This document shows positions 15,844 through 22,722 of a stretch of DNA of 38,956 bases, piece after piece. The translations under genes and the position numbers were made by a program. The DNA is from Owenweeksia sp. (GTDB lineage: Bacteria > Bacteroidota > Bacteroidia > Flavobacteriales > Schleiferiaceae): positions 1 through 38,956 of the forward strand of contig JANQPD010000022.1 of the NCBI GenBank assembly GCA_028285465.1, read 5' to 3'. The notes under the pieces are model-generated. The model was not told the DNA's origin and did not search any database. It saw only the letters and a list, made by a program, of their open reading frames with translations. Positions within the stretch are counted from its first letter, which is position 1. Each line of letters begins with the position of its first letter.

Positions 15844-17649
15844 ATGCGCAGTTTAAATACGTTGGCCTTTGCTACGTGGCTTCTTTTCCCAATGGGGCTA
15901 CATCCCCAGGACATACCCGCTACTTATAGGGGTGTGGGGCAATACATTTCAGAGACGACACTTACAGCCAAAGAAGTGGACAGGATACAGGCGCAGCTCT
16001 GGCGATTGGAACTGGCGCATGCCGACTCTTTGAAAACAACCATATTCCCGGCTTACGAGCAAAAGGAACTTCCCGATTCCCTGCGGGCTTACATCTATCA
16101 ATTGGCCGTTGTTTCCAGTTATCAATTATTGGGAGACCTGGATGCCGCTGTTTTTTTTCAGGAAAAGGAGATTCGCTTGCTTAAACAACGTTCCGGAACG
16201 GGTTCGGAGCTGATGGCGGCCTATAGTCGTCTGATGTTTTTGCAGGCTGACGAGAATGAAGAGGAAAAGGCATTTAAAACAAGCCTTGAAGTAGTAAAAT
16301 TGCTGGAAAAGGAAAAGCAGCCCATCAAGAAAAGCTTCATTTACCGTCAGCTGTGTGTGTTTTACCACCGCATCAAAGAAAATGACCGGGCCGAAAGGTT
16401 TTGCAGAGAAGGCATCCGGCATAACGAAACTTCCGGAGAGACGTATGGTATGAACTCCATATACGAAACACTGGCTTTGGTGGCAGCACAAAGGGGAAGA
16501 CCTGCAGATGAGCAAATTGCCCTGAGAAGAAAGGCCTTGAAGTATGCATATATCAATCGGGACTCCCTCGACATGCGGATCATCTACCGCAATATGGCCG
16601 GGTCTTTTAACGAAAAGGGGCAGTTGGACAGTGCACAGAAATACTTTGACCTGACTTTCTTGTTTTACGAGCGTCACCCGTTTTTCTTTGGGTGGTTTAT
16701 AGACCGTGTTTCTTATGCCGATTTTCTATTAGAACAAAACAAAATAGAACAAGCAAAAACGGTAATGGACAGCCTGGAAGTCATCTATGAACGAAGTCCG
16801 GAGCACGGAGTTTCTCTGCGAAGGCTTTACGGGTTAAAGGCGCGTTATTCCGCTCGCACGGGGCAGTATAAGGCTTTTCTGCACTGGTCGGGCCTGCAAG
16901 ATTCGCTACTCCTTGCCGATTATGAGAGAGGGAAAGCCGAGGCTAAAGAAGAAATGGCGGCCAAATACGAAACGGGAAAAAGAGAAGCTGAAAATGCACT
17001 CCTAAAAGCAAAGAATAAAGCGCGTACGGTGCAGTTACTTGCCTTAGTGGTGGGTTTTTTGCTCTTGCTGATCCTGCTTGCTTTGCTCATTCGAGGCAAC
17101 AGGCGTAACAAGCGCATTAATACACAGGAGCAGGAATTGCTCAATTTGCAATTGGAAAGCACCCGCAGGGAAGGAGAGCTGATGCGTCAAAAGAACGAAG
17201 ACCTCCGAAAAGACTTACGAGATCGCATTCGCCAGGTAATGGAACAGCAGGTGATCAACGGAGAGTTATTGGAGATGGTAGAAGAACTGCGCACCTCCGT
17301 GGCCACTCCCGTTGCCAAGAAGAAAACTACGCAGATCAAAAGCAAGCTCAATGAGCAAATGGGCCGGCAATTGCTGGATGAAGTGCTGGAAAGAATGAAA
17401 GAGCTGTACCCCGAACTGCTGGAATACCTGCGGGCAGCAGTGGGAGGAAGCAAGAACACAGAAGTACTTTGTGCCGCGATGTATTTTATGGGGTATGGAA
17501 CCCATGATATTGCCGGTATTTTGCAGCGCACGGAAAAAGCGGTGCGCAGCATGCGCTACCGCATACGAAAAAAATTGGGTCTGGATGACCAGGAAGATCT
17601 GGTGGATTTCCTCAAAGAGCAGGAGCGGGAATTGCGTAAAAACGTATAA
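15844..17649 (+). CDS. TPR-transmembrane-coiled-coil-HTH regulator (Bacteroidota type)
   Basis: The 601-residue protein starts with a signal-like segment (residues 1-21, ending GLHPQ). A long helical region follows with tetratricopeptide-like repeats (about 80-380). One membrane helix lies at about 397-416 (LLALVVGFLLLLILLALLIRG), then a charged coiled coil (about 418-480). The C-terminal LuxR/sigma-region-4-like helix-turn-helix lies at about 540-590 (YGTHDIAGILQRTEKAVRSM, then RYRIRKKLGL). Bacteroidota use such proteins as one-piece membrane regulators: the extracytoplasmic TPR part senses and the cytoplasmic HTH probably binds DNA. No kinase or receiver domain is seen. Target genes are unknown; the neighbours do not suggest one. 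Confidence 0.8.
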   Translation: MRSLNTLAFATWLLFPMGLHPQDIPATYRGVGQYISETTLTAKEVDRIQAQLWRLELAHADSLKTTIFPAYEQKELPDSLRAYIYQLAVVSSYQLLGDLDAAVFFQEKEIRLLKQRSGTGSELMAAYSRLMFLQADENEEEKAFKTSLEVVKLLEKEKQPIKKSFIYRQLCVFYHRIKENDRAERFCREGIRHNETSGETYGMNSIYETLALVAAQRGRPADEQIALRRKALKYAYINRDSLDMRIIYRNMAGSFNEKGQLDSAQKYFDLTFLFYERHPFFFGWFIDRVSYADFLLEQNKIEQAKTVMDSLEVIYERSPEHGVSLRRLYGLKARYSARTGQYKAFLHWSGLQDSLLLADYERGKAEAKEEMAAKYETGKREAENALLKAKNKARTVQLLALVVGFLLLLILLALLIRGNRRNKRINTQEQELLNLQLESTRREGELMRQKNEDLRKDLRDRIRQVMEQQVINGELLEMVEELRTSVATPVAKKKTTQIKSKLNEQMGRQLLDEVLERMKELYPELLEYLRAAVGGSKNTEVLCAAMYFMGYGTHDIAGILQRTEKAVRSMRYRIRKKLGLDDQEDLVDFLKEQERELRKNV

Positions 17650-18161
17650 AATATTAATAATTTATATGTCTTAAAATGAGTGTGTTAGATTTTTTGAGTG
17701 CCAAATGAGGCGTGGAAAAAGTGTAGACTTCGTAAGCTTATCTTATTTTTATACCTAAACAAGGTAAAGCCATAATATCCATGAGGTTTCGCACTGCATT
17801 TTTTAAAAAGCTTAAAGCAAAAGCTTCCGTTTTACGAGAAAAAATGACGGACCAGGCCCTGTATGCCTGGAGGAAAAGGTCTGGCTTTTCTAAAACCGCT
17901 GTCAAATGGGACCTGTACCCATGGATCTACCTTGAGATTGAGGTGGATACGGAAGCCAGGGGGCGCTTTATATCGCTTGGGAGAAAATAAGGAAATCGCC
18001 TACGGTTTTCCCAGGACCAAAAATGCTATCTCCTTTTCATTTAAGAGCCATATGTGATAAAGGGAACCCTTTTTGAAGACCCTTCCGCAACGCCTGTAAA
18101 ATCTTCCCGTTTTCCCATATCCCAAAATTGGCGTACTTTAAAGCGCATAACGTGATTTTCC
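17650..18161. other. 512-bp interval without a recognised gene
   Basis: Between the TPR-HTH gene and comM I find no RNA gene, terminator or known domain. Short frames exist in two adjacent phases (17781-17990, and an overlapping one to 18057), which could be the remains of a single decayed gene. The comM promoter must lie in the last part, but no TTTG/TAnnTTTG pair is evident. Confidence 0.5.
17781..17990 (+). CDS. Possible small orphan protein, unrecognised
   Basis: The 69-codon ATG frame starts MRFRTAFFKKLKAKASVLRE and ends ARGRFISLGRK. It is basic at the N-terminus, has no membrane segment, and contains KWDLYPWIYLEIEVDTEA. I do not recognise it. An overlapping frame one base over continues with similar codon quality to 18057, so this could be either a frameshifted remnant or noise in a spacer. 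Confidence 0.2.
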   Translation: MRFRTAFFKKLKAKASVLREKMTDQALYAWRKRSGFSKTAVKWDLYPWIYLEIEVDTEARGRFISLGRK

Positions 18162-19700
18162 ATGCTAGTAAAAACCTTTGGCTCTGCGGTTTTTGGGGTA
18201 GATGCTACCACCATTACCATAGAAGTAAATATCGATACCGGGATCAACTTTCACCTGGTGGGTCTGCCCGATAATGCGGTAAAAGAGAGCCAGTACCGCA
18301 TCACGGCGGCCCTTAAGAACAACGGCTATAAATGGCCGGGCAAAAAGATCACCATCAACATGGCGCCTGCCGATATCCGCAAAGAAGGATCGGCCTATGA
18401 CCTGCCCATTGCGGTGGGGATACTTTCAGCCAGCGAGCAGATAGACCTGCCGGAATTAAACGGCTTCATCATTATGGGAGAGCTTTCGCTGGACGGGGGT
18501 TTACAGCCTATTAAGGGAGCCTTACCTATTGCGATACAAGCCCGCCAGGAAGGTTTCCGGGGCTTTATACTCCCTAAACAAAATGCACGTGAGGCCGCCA
18601 TCGTAAATCATTTGGATGTATATGGTGCGGAAACCTTAAAAGAAGTGGTCGACTTTCTAAGCGGGGATCTTGCCCTTGAACGAGTACAGGTAAATACCCG
18701 GGAAGAATTCCAACTGCATTTAGACAACCCGCTTTTTGATTTCAGCGAAGTGAAAGGCCAGGAAAACATCAAACGTGCCCTGGAAATCAGTGCAGCAGGT
18801 GGGCATAACGTTATTCTGATAGGACCGCCGGGGGCAGGCAAAACCATGCTGGCCAAGCGCATGCCCACCATCTTACCGCCCATGACGTTGAACGAGGCAC
18901 TAGAAACCACTAAGATCCATTCGGTGGCGGGAAAGCTAGGTAAAGAAGCCAGCTTAGTGGCCCAAAGACCTTTTCGCAGTCCGCATCATTCCATTTCCGA
19001 TGTAGCCCTCGTGGGTGGGGGCAATGTGCCCCAACCGGGAGAGATTTCCCTGGCCCATAATGGCATTCTGTTCCTGGATGAATTACCTGAATTCAAGCGT
19101 ACGGTATTGGAAGTAATGCGTCAACCGATGGAAGACCGTAAAGTCACGATCAGCCGGGCACGCTTTACTGTAGATTACCCGGCCAGCTTTATGCTGGTGG
19201 CGAGTATGAATCCATGCCCCTGTGGGTATTACAACCACCCTACCAAAGAGTGTGTATGCAGTCCCGGTATTGTACAGAAATACCTGAATAAGATCTCCGG
19301 CCCCTTGCTGGACAGGATTGACCTACATGTAGAGGTTACCCCGGTTACTTTTGAAGAGATGTCCTCCGAAAGGAAAGAAGAGCAGAGCAAAGCCATACGG
19401 GAACGGGTAGTAAAAGCACGTAGCATACAAACAGCGCGTTTTAAAGAAACGGCTGGCATTTACGATAATGCACAGATGCAGAGCAAACAATTGCGTAAAG
19501 TGTGCCGTGTAGATAAGGAAGGGCAGGAGCTCTTGCGCCATGCGATTAACAAGTTGAACCTGAGCGGCCGCGCGTACGACCGCATCTTAAAGGTAGCCCG
19601 TACTATAGCCGACCTGGAAGCTTCGGAGAAGATCGAAACGCATCACCTTGCAGAAGCCATCCAGTACAGGAGTTTGGACCGGGAGGGGTGGATGGGGTAA
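18162..19700 (+). CDS. comM: YifB/ComM family Mg-chelatase-like AAA+ ATPase
   Basis: ComM/YifB proteins are AAA+ ATPases; in naturally transformable bacteria ComM is a hexameric helicase promoting branch migration during integration of donor DNA. The 512 residues have the N-terminal ChlI-like Lon-fold domain (KTFGSAVFGVDATTITIEVNI), a Walker A motif GPPGAGKT at 221-228, Walker B LFLDELPEF, an arginine-finger region (SRARFTVDYPASFMLVASMNP), the zinc-like loop CPCGYYNHPTKECVCSPG and the C-terminal Mg-chelatase lid (NLSGRAYDRILKVARTIADLE). Length is normal. It stands alone, with a 512-bp gene-free stretch before it. Whether this organism is competent cannot be told from here. Confidence 0.93.
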   Translation: MLVKTFGSAVFGVDATTITIEVNIDTGINFHLVGLPDNAVKESQYRITAALKNNGYKWPGKKITINMAPADIRKEGSAYDLPIAVGILSASEQIDLPELNGFIIMGELSLDGGLQPIKGALPIAIQARQEGFRGFILPKQNAREAAIVNHLDVYGAETLKEVVDFLSGDLALERVQVNTREEFQLHLDNPLFDFSEVKGQENIKRALEISAAGGHNVILIGPPGAGKTMLAKRMPTILPPMTLNEALETTKIHSVAGKLGKEASLVAQRPFRSPHHSISDVALVGGGNVPQPGEISLAHNGILFLDELPEFKRTVLEVMRQPMEDRKVTISRARFTVDYPASFMLVASMNPCPCGYYNHPTKECVCSPGIVQKYLNKISGPLLDRIDLHVEVTPVTFEEMSSERKEEQSKAIRERVVKARSIQTARFKETAGIYDNAQMQSKQLRKVCRVDKEGQELLRHAINKLNLSGRAYDRILKVARTIADLEASEKIETHHLAEAIQYRSLDREGWMG

Positions 19701-19885
19701 GAAAGATGCCGGGTTTAAAATAGTTTCACGTCCGTTCCCGTATGTAATGTAGTTTGAGCTTGCATAAGAAACTCGATGCGCTAGTGCAGAGCAGCGTGGC
19801 GTGCTTCATGTAAGGTTTGACATTTGAAAAGGAATGTAGTTAGCCAACAAACAACGAAGCTGCCTTGCTATACGGTCTCACAAAA

Positions 19886-20485
19886 TCAGATCATTTCCCT
19901 GCTGCGGTTCTTGGGGTCCGGGGCATTTTTTGTCCATTCCAGCGGTCCACCACATAAGATCTCGATTACCCGGGTATTTTCTTCCCCGAAATACTGTAGG
20001 AGTTTCTTTTTCCAGCTTTTAAAAATGGCTTCGTTGTAGTCGCTGCATTTGTAATTGCACACCACGATGCTTTGATCCTGTATAAGGATAATGGTAGGAG
20101 TAGCGTAGTCGTATTTGCGCACCATGCGGCCCGGACGAATGTTTTTCCCTTCAATAAAATCACTCATCCAGTCCTTGAGGGCGTACTTACGATCCGTAAG
20201 GGTTTCAAAAGCAAACACCGAGAAATAATAACGGGCATAGCTGCGGTTCCCGAGGTTGTTTTCTTCCTTTTCTTTGCTTTTAAGCATGAATTCTTCCTTC
20301 CAGGCATAGTCTGCCTGGTCGATGCTCCCAATGTTGCGATCGGAGATATTCAGGTACTTTTTATCATAGACCTCAGCCTGATCATCGGCAAAGGCAGTTA
20401 CCTTTTGTTTAAGGTCTTGTAAGGTGTCGTTTTGCGGGCAGTAAAGGGCGATAAAAGCGCTCCAAAAGAGGATAAAGGGCTTCAT
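19886..20485 (-). CDS. Exported protein of unknown function
   Basis: The 199-residue product has a short N-terminal hydrophobic segment (MKPFILFWSAFIALYC), consistent with a signal peptide. The rest is polar, alternating helical (TLQDLKQKVTAFADDQAEVYDKK) and strand-like (PTIILIQDQSIVVCNYKC) parts, with a basic tail (PDPKNRSREMI). I recognise no family. The ALYC end of the hydrophobic stretch is a poor lipobox because of the Tyr at -1. It faces comM tail-to-tail across 185 bp and its start region is AT-rich. Codon use looks like that of its neighbours. Confidence 0.6.
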   Translation of the reverse strand: MKPFILFWSAFIALYCPQNDTLQDLKQKVTAFADDQAEVYDKKYLNISDRNIGSIDQADYAWKEEFMLKSKEKEENNLGNRSYARYYFSVFAFETLTDRKYALKDWMSDFIEGKNIRPGRMVRKYDYATPTIILIQDQSIVVCNYKCSDYNEAIFKSWKKKLLQYFGEENTRVIEILCGGPLEWTKNAPDPKNRSREMI

Positions 20486-20565
20486 TTAAGAAAAAATAAA
20501 TTAATAATTGTAAGAAAAGTAATAGTGTTAAAATATAATAATTTGATTTTCAATGTGTTTAAACA

Positions 20566-20598
20566 TTTGTTTTTTAACAAATCTAAAGTGTATATTTG
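20566..20598 (+). promoter_or_regulatory. Promoter with no ORF directly downstream
   Basis: TTTG at 20566-20569, a 21-bp spacer and TATATTTG at 20591-20598 resemble the Bacteroidota promoter; the spacer is 2 bp longer than ideal. The -33 element lies in a small AT-rich dyad, ATTTGTT/AACAAAT (20565-20571, 20576-20582). The unit it drives ends in a terminator 75 bp later. Confidence 0.45.
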
Positions 20599-20603
20599 AC
20601 ATG

Positions 20604-20675
20604 AGTAGAGTTTTCAAATGTTTCATGACTTGACCTTTTAGGTCGGAAAGCCTTCCCGGAGGGGAAGGCTTTTCT
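20604..20675 (+). ncRNA. Candidate small RNA of about 70 nt
   Basis: A promoter-like TTTG/TATATTTG pair lies just upstream. A small hairpin (GACC-TTTTA-GGTC, about 20632-20644) follows, then a strong terminator: AAAGCCTTCCC (20647-20657) pairs over 11 bp with GGGAAGGCTTT (20662-20672) around GGAG, with a T-rich tail. No reading frame or known RNA family is apparent. The next gene starts 41 bp beyond the terminator, so this could instead be a leader attenuator for the DUF481 gene. The boundaries are estimated from the promoter and hairpin. Confidence 0.4.
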
Positions 20676-20715
20676 ATTTTCGCAAACGCTTAATTCATCT
20701 TTGCCTATTGGAGTC

Positions 20716-21480
20716 ATGCCAAAAGTTATAAAGAGATTTGTCTTCTTCTTTCTCCTGTTTACTAACGGCTATACGTACGCGCAGATTGTAAACATCGAGT
20801 CGCTGCGCATGGAGCAGGACTCACTGGGGTTTACAGGACGTGAGCAGCTTAGCTTTAGCCTGGTGCAAAATACGCAACGCCTCTTACTTTTTAACAACAA
20901 CCTTGCCCTTCAATACCGCAGGCAAAAAAACCTTTTCCTTCTTGTGAACAGCCTTAGTTATTCGCTTAGTGAAGATGAAAGTTTTGAGCGCAATGGCTAT
21001 TATCACCTTCGGCACAATTATATACTTTCAGAACGGTGGAGTACCGAGTTATTCGGACAGTATCAGGTCAACCTTCCCCTGCGCATAAAGGCGCGCTACC
21101 TGCTGGGTACGGGTGTAAGGTATAGCTTGTTTAAGAACAGCAGGGGCAAGCTGGCGTTAGGCAGTTCCGTAATGTATGAATATGATGCAGAACTAAACAA
21201 CGAGCGGCTAAACAGGGCCGTCAGGGGAAATTTTTATTTAAGCTTATTGCTAAATAAGAAAGACCGGTACGCGTTCAGCAGTATCGTGTATTATCAACCG
21301 GACCTTTTGTACTGGACCGACTTTCGCTTCAACGGGGAGCTGCGGTTTGCCTTTGATCTTTGGAAGAGCCTGCAGTTTGTAGTGGTAGCAGTAGGCAATT
21401 ACGATGCCTTTCCCGTGGTAGATGCCGATATCCCACGGCTTACCTATAAGCTTACGAACGGGTTAAGCTACAGCTTTTAA
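20716..21480 (+). CDS. DUF481-like outer-membrane beta-barrel protein
   Basis: From the ATG at 20716 the product has 254 residues with a signal peptide ending at the AQ of MPKVIKRFVFFFLLFTNGYTYAQ. The mature part is a series of alternating strands typical of a small outer-membrane barrel (RLLLFNNNLALQYRRQKNLF; STELFGQYQVNLPLRIKARYL; LAFDLWKSL-type repeats), ending LTNGLSYSF with the C-terminal aromatic usual for barrels. It resembles DUF481 (YdiY-like) proteins of unknown role. The frame is open from a TTG at 20701, but the ATG gives a better signal peptide. Its stop codon overlaps that of the convergent gene. Confidence 0.7.
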   Translation: MPKVIKRFVFFFLLFTNGYTYAQIVNIESLRMEQDSLGFTGREQLSFSLVQNTQRLLLFNNNLALQYRRQKNLFLLVNSLSYSLSEDESFERNGYYHLRHNYILSERWSTELFGQYQVNLPLRIKARYLLGTGVRYSLFKNSRGKLALGSSVMYEYDAELNNERLNRAVRGNFYLSLLLNKKDRYAFSSIVYYQPDLLYWTDFRFNGELRFAFDLWKSLQFVVVAVGNYDAFPVVDADIPRLTYKLTNGLSYSF

Positions 21481-22043
21481 AAAACCAGTATAGGGCTGTC
21501 TTTGAGCTTGTCCCGCAACTCGGGAGGCAGACCAAAATTATTATCTAAAAAGTCGTCCAGGTGGTCACGGGTTTTTGCGGATAAGAGCTCGGAAATTTCT
21601 TCTATCACCGGGCCACTGAGCATGAATACTCCTTCTTCGGGTAATACCTCAGTACCCTGGCAATGTACTACGAGTTGATATTCACGAAGGTTTTTGCGGG
21701 GTTGTTTGCTGATCAAACAGGTGTCAAACAGGGCATTCAGGTCGTGCTTTGAAAGATTGTCGGATAGCCCCTGCACAATAGCTGCTTGTTTTTCACCAAA
21801 ATAAGCTTCTATGTTTTGGCGGGAGCTTTGTGAAAGCTCTTCCCAGCTCTGTTGATGACAATCCCTGCACATGCAGTATTCAAACAGCACTTCTTCTACT
21901 TCCAGCTCGGGAAAACGCTTAACAGCTTTTTCTATAAGGTAAGGTTCTCCGGTGGTAAGTACATCTCGCCCGCAAAGGATACAATCTTTGATGTATTCGC
22001 CACTGACAGAGTCTTTTAAAAAAGTATTGATAGGTAACTTCAT
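21477..22043 (-). CDS. Unknown cytoplasmic protein with two Cys pairs
   Basis: From the ATG at 22041-22043 the protein has 188 residues. It carries C-x2-C (DCILCGRDVL) near residue 20 and C-x-C-x2-C (EYCMCRDCHQQSW) near residue 60, suggesting a metal site. Between the pairs is EPYLIEKAVKRFPELEVEEV; the C-terminal half is helical and acidic and ends KDSPILVF. No signal peptide or membrane segment is seen. I know no named family, although similar Cys-patterned proteins occur as hypotheticals in Bacteroidota. A TTG 12 bp further upstream is an alternative start. It converges on the DUF481 gene with overlapping stop codons. Confidence 0.6.
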   Translation of the reverse strand: MKLPINTFLKDSVSGEYIKDCILCGRDVLTTGEPYLIEKAVKRFPELEVEEVLFEYCMCRDCHQQSWEELSQSSRQNIEAYFGEKQAAIVQGLSDNLSKHDLNALFDTCLISKQPRKNLREYQLVVHCQGTEVLPEEGVFMLSGPVIEEISELLSAKTRDHLDDFLDNNFGLPPELRDKLKDSPILVF

Positions 22044-22153
22044 AGAGAAACCCAAAAGTACGTACTTCCGGGAGGATAAAAGCCTTTAAGTATGCATGAA
22101 ATAGAGGAGATGCCGGGCGATCGGAAATTAGGTCAAAAAATTCCAGGGAAAGC

Positions 22154-22183
22154 TTTGCAGCTTCATTATTTGCAATATATTTG
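22154..22183 (+). promoter_or_regulatory. Promoter of tRNA-Val
   Basis: TTTG (22154-22157), an 18-bp spacer and TATATTTG (22176-22183) match the Bacteroidota consensus, 17 bp before the first base of the tRNA. Confidence 0.75.
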
Positions 22184-22200
22184 CCGTCCCAAAACAAAAG

Positions 22201-22275
22201 GGGCGCTTAGCTCAGCTGGTTCAGAGCACCTCGTTTACACCGAGGGGGTCGGGGGTTCGAATCCCTCAGCGCCCA
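22201..22275 (+). tRNA. tRNA-Val, anticodon TAC
   Basis: The sequence folds as a complete cloverleaf. Acceptor GGGCGCT pairs with AGCGCCC plus discriminator A. The D arm is GCTC-AGCTGGTTCAG-AGC, the anticodon stem CCTCG/CGAGG encloses loop TTTACAC with TAC at 22236-22238, and the T arm is GGGGG-TTCGAAT-CCCTC with one G-U pair. CCA is not encoded. A copy of its 3' end lies 180 bp downstream. Confidence 0.96.
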
Positions 22276-22276
22276 C
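22260..22276 (+). repeat. tRNA-Val 3' end, left copy of a 17-bp direct repeat
   Basis: AATCCCTCAGCGCCCAC spans the T-stem and acceptor 3' side of tRNA-Val plus one base and recurs exactly at 22440-22456. A direct repeat of a tRNA 3' end is the standard signature of integrase-mediated insertion. It is the left copy in the presumed att pair. Confidence 0.6.
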
Positions 22277-22285
22277 AAAAGAAGC

Positions 22286-22323
22286 AATCCCTGTTGCGCG
22301 AAAGCGTGGCAGGGATTTTTTAT
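22286..22323 (+). terminator. Terminator directly after tRNA-Val
   Basis: AATCCCTGTTGCGC (22286-22299) pairs with GCGTGGCAGGGATT (22304-22317) through 14 positions including three G-U pairs, with a GAAA tetraloop and a T-rich tail (TTTTTTATT, with the last paired T's counted). It starts 10 bp after the tRNA. Confidence 0.85.
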
Positions 22324-22439
22324 TGCTAAAGGGAGACGTGAATCTAAGGTCGCAGGCAATACAAATCAGCTCCTACCTGGAGTAGGAGTGGGGTTGTTTT
22401 ATGTTTGAGTGCTATAGCTTTTATTGGCGTTCACAAAGT

Positions 22440-22456
22440 AATCCCTCAGCGCCCAC
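22440..22456 (+). repeat. Displaced copy of the tRNA-Val 3' end (attR-like)
   Basis: The 17 bases AATCCCTCAGCGCCCAC are identical to the tRNA-Val 3' end at 22260-22276, 180 bp away. No other tRNA parts precede it: there is no D arm or anticodon arm. It is followed by its own terminator at 22465-22494. The interval between copies holds a terminator and a short hairpin (CTCCTAC/GTAGGAG, 22370-22388) but no gene. It fits the scar of a lost integrative element. Confidence 0.6.
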
Positions 22457-22464
22457 TTCCAAAT

Positions 22465-22494
22465 AAAAAGCCTTGTGTATACACAGGGCTTTTT
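22465..22494 (+). terminator. Second terminator, after the displaced tRNA 3' end
   Basis: AAAAAGCCTTGTGT pairs with ACACAGGGCTTTTT with one wobble position, giving a strong stem with a T-rich end. Placed 8 bp after the displaced tRNA end, it is probably the original tRNA-Val terminator. Confidence 0.8.
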
Positions 22495-22722
22495 CGTTTA
22501 TAGAATTTCACTTTGAGTAGCTTTTACTTTTGTGAAAAGTAATTATTTACATTTATTGAATAAATATTTAAGTATTATTCAATTTAGAATGTATGAAAAA
22601 TAGTTAGTGTTGCCAATTTTTAGTTTTTATGCTACAAAGTCTTAATGCTTTGTGCCTTTTCAATTTACCCTTCTTTTTACATCCTTCTAGGTTTGCCTCG
22701 TGAAATCCAAAAATCTAAAACC

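Noticed and set aside
19701..19885. Small plus-strand frame between comM and the minus-strand unknown gene
   Set aside because: The frame from 19824 overlaps the convergent gene, has no recognisable domain and lacks a promoter-like element.
22092..22385. 97-codon plus-strand frame
   Set aside because: It reads through the complete tRNA-Val and its terminator, so it is not a gene.
22396..22456. Second tRNA gene ending at 22455
   Set aside because: No D arm or anticodon arm precedes the 17-bp repeat; only the 3' end is present.
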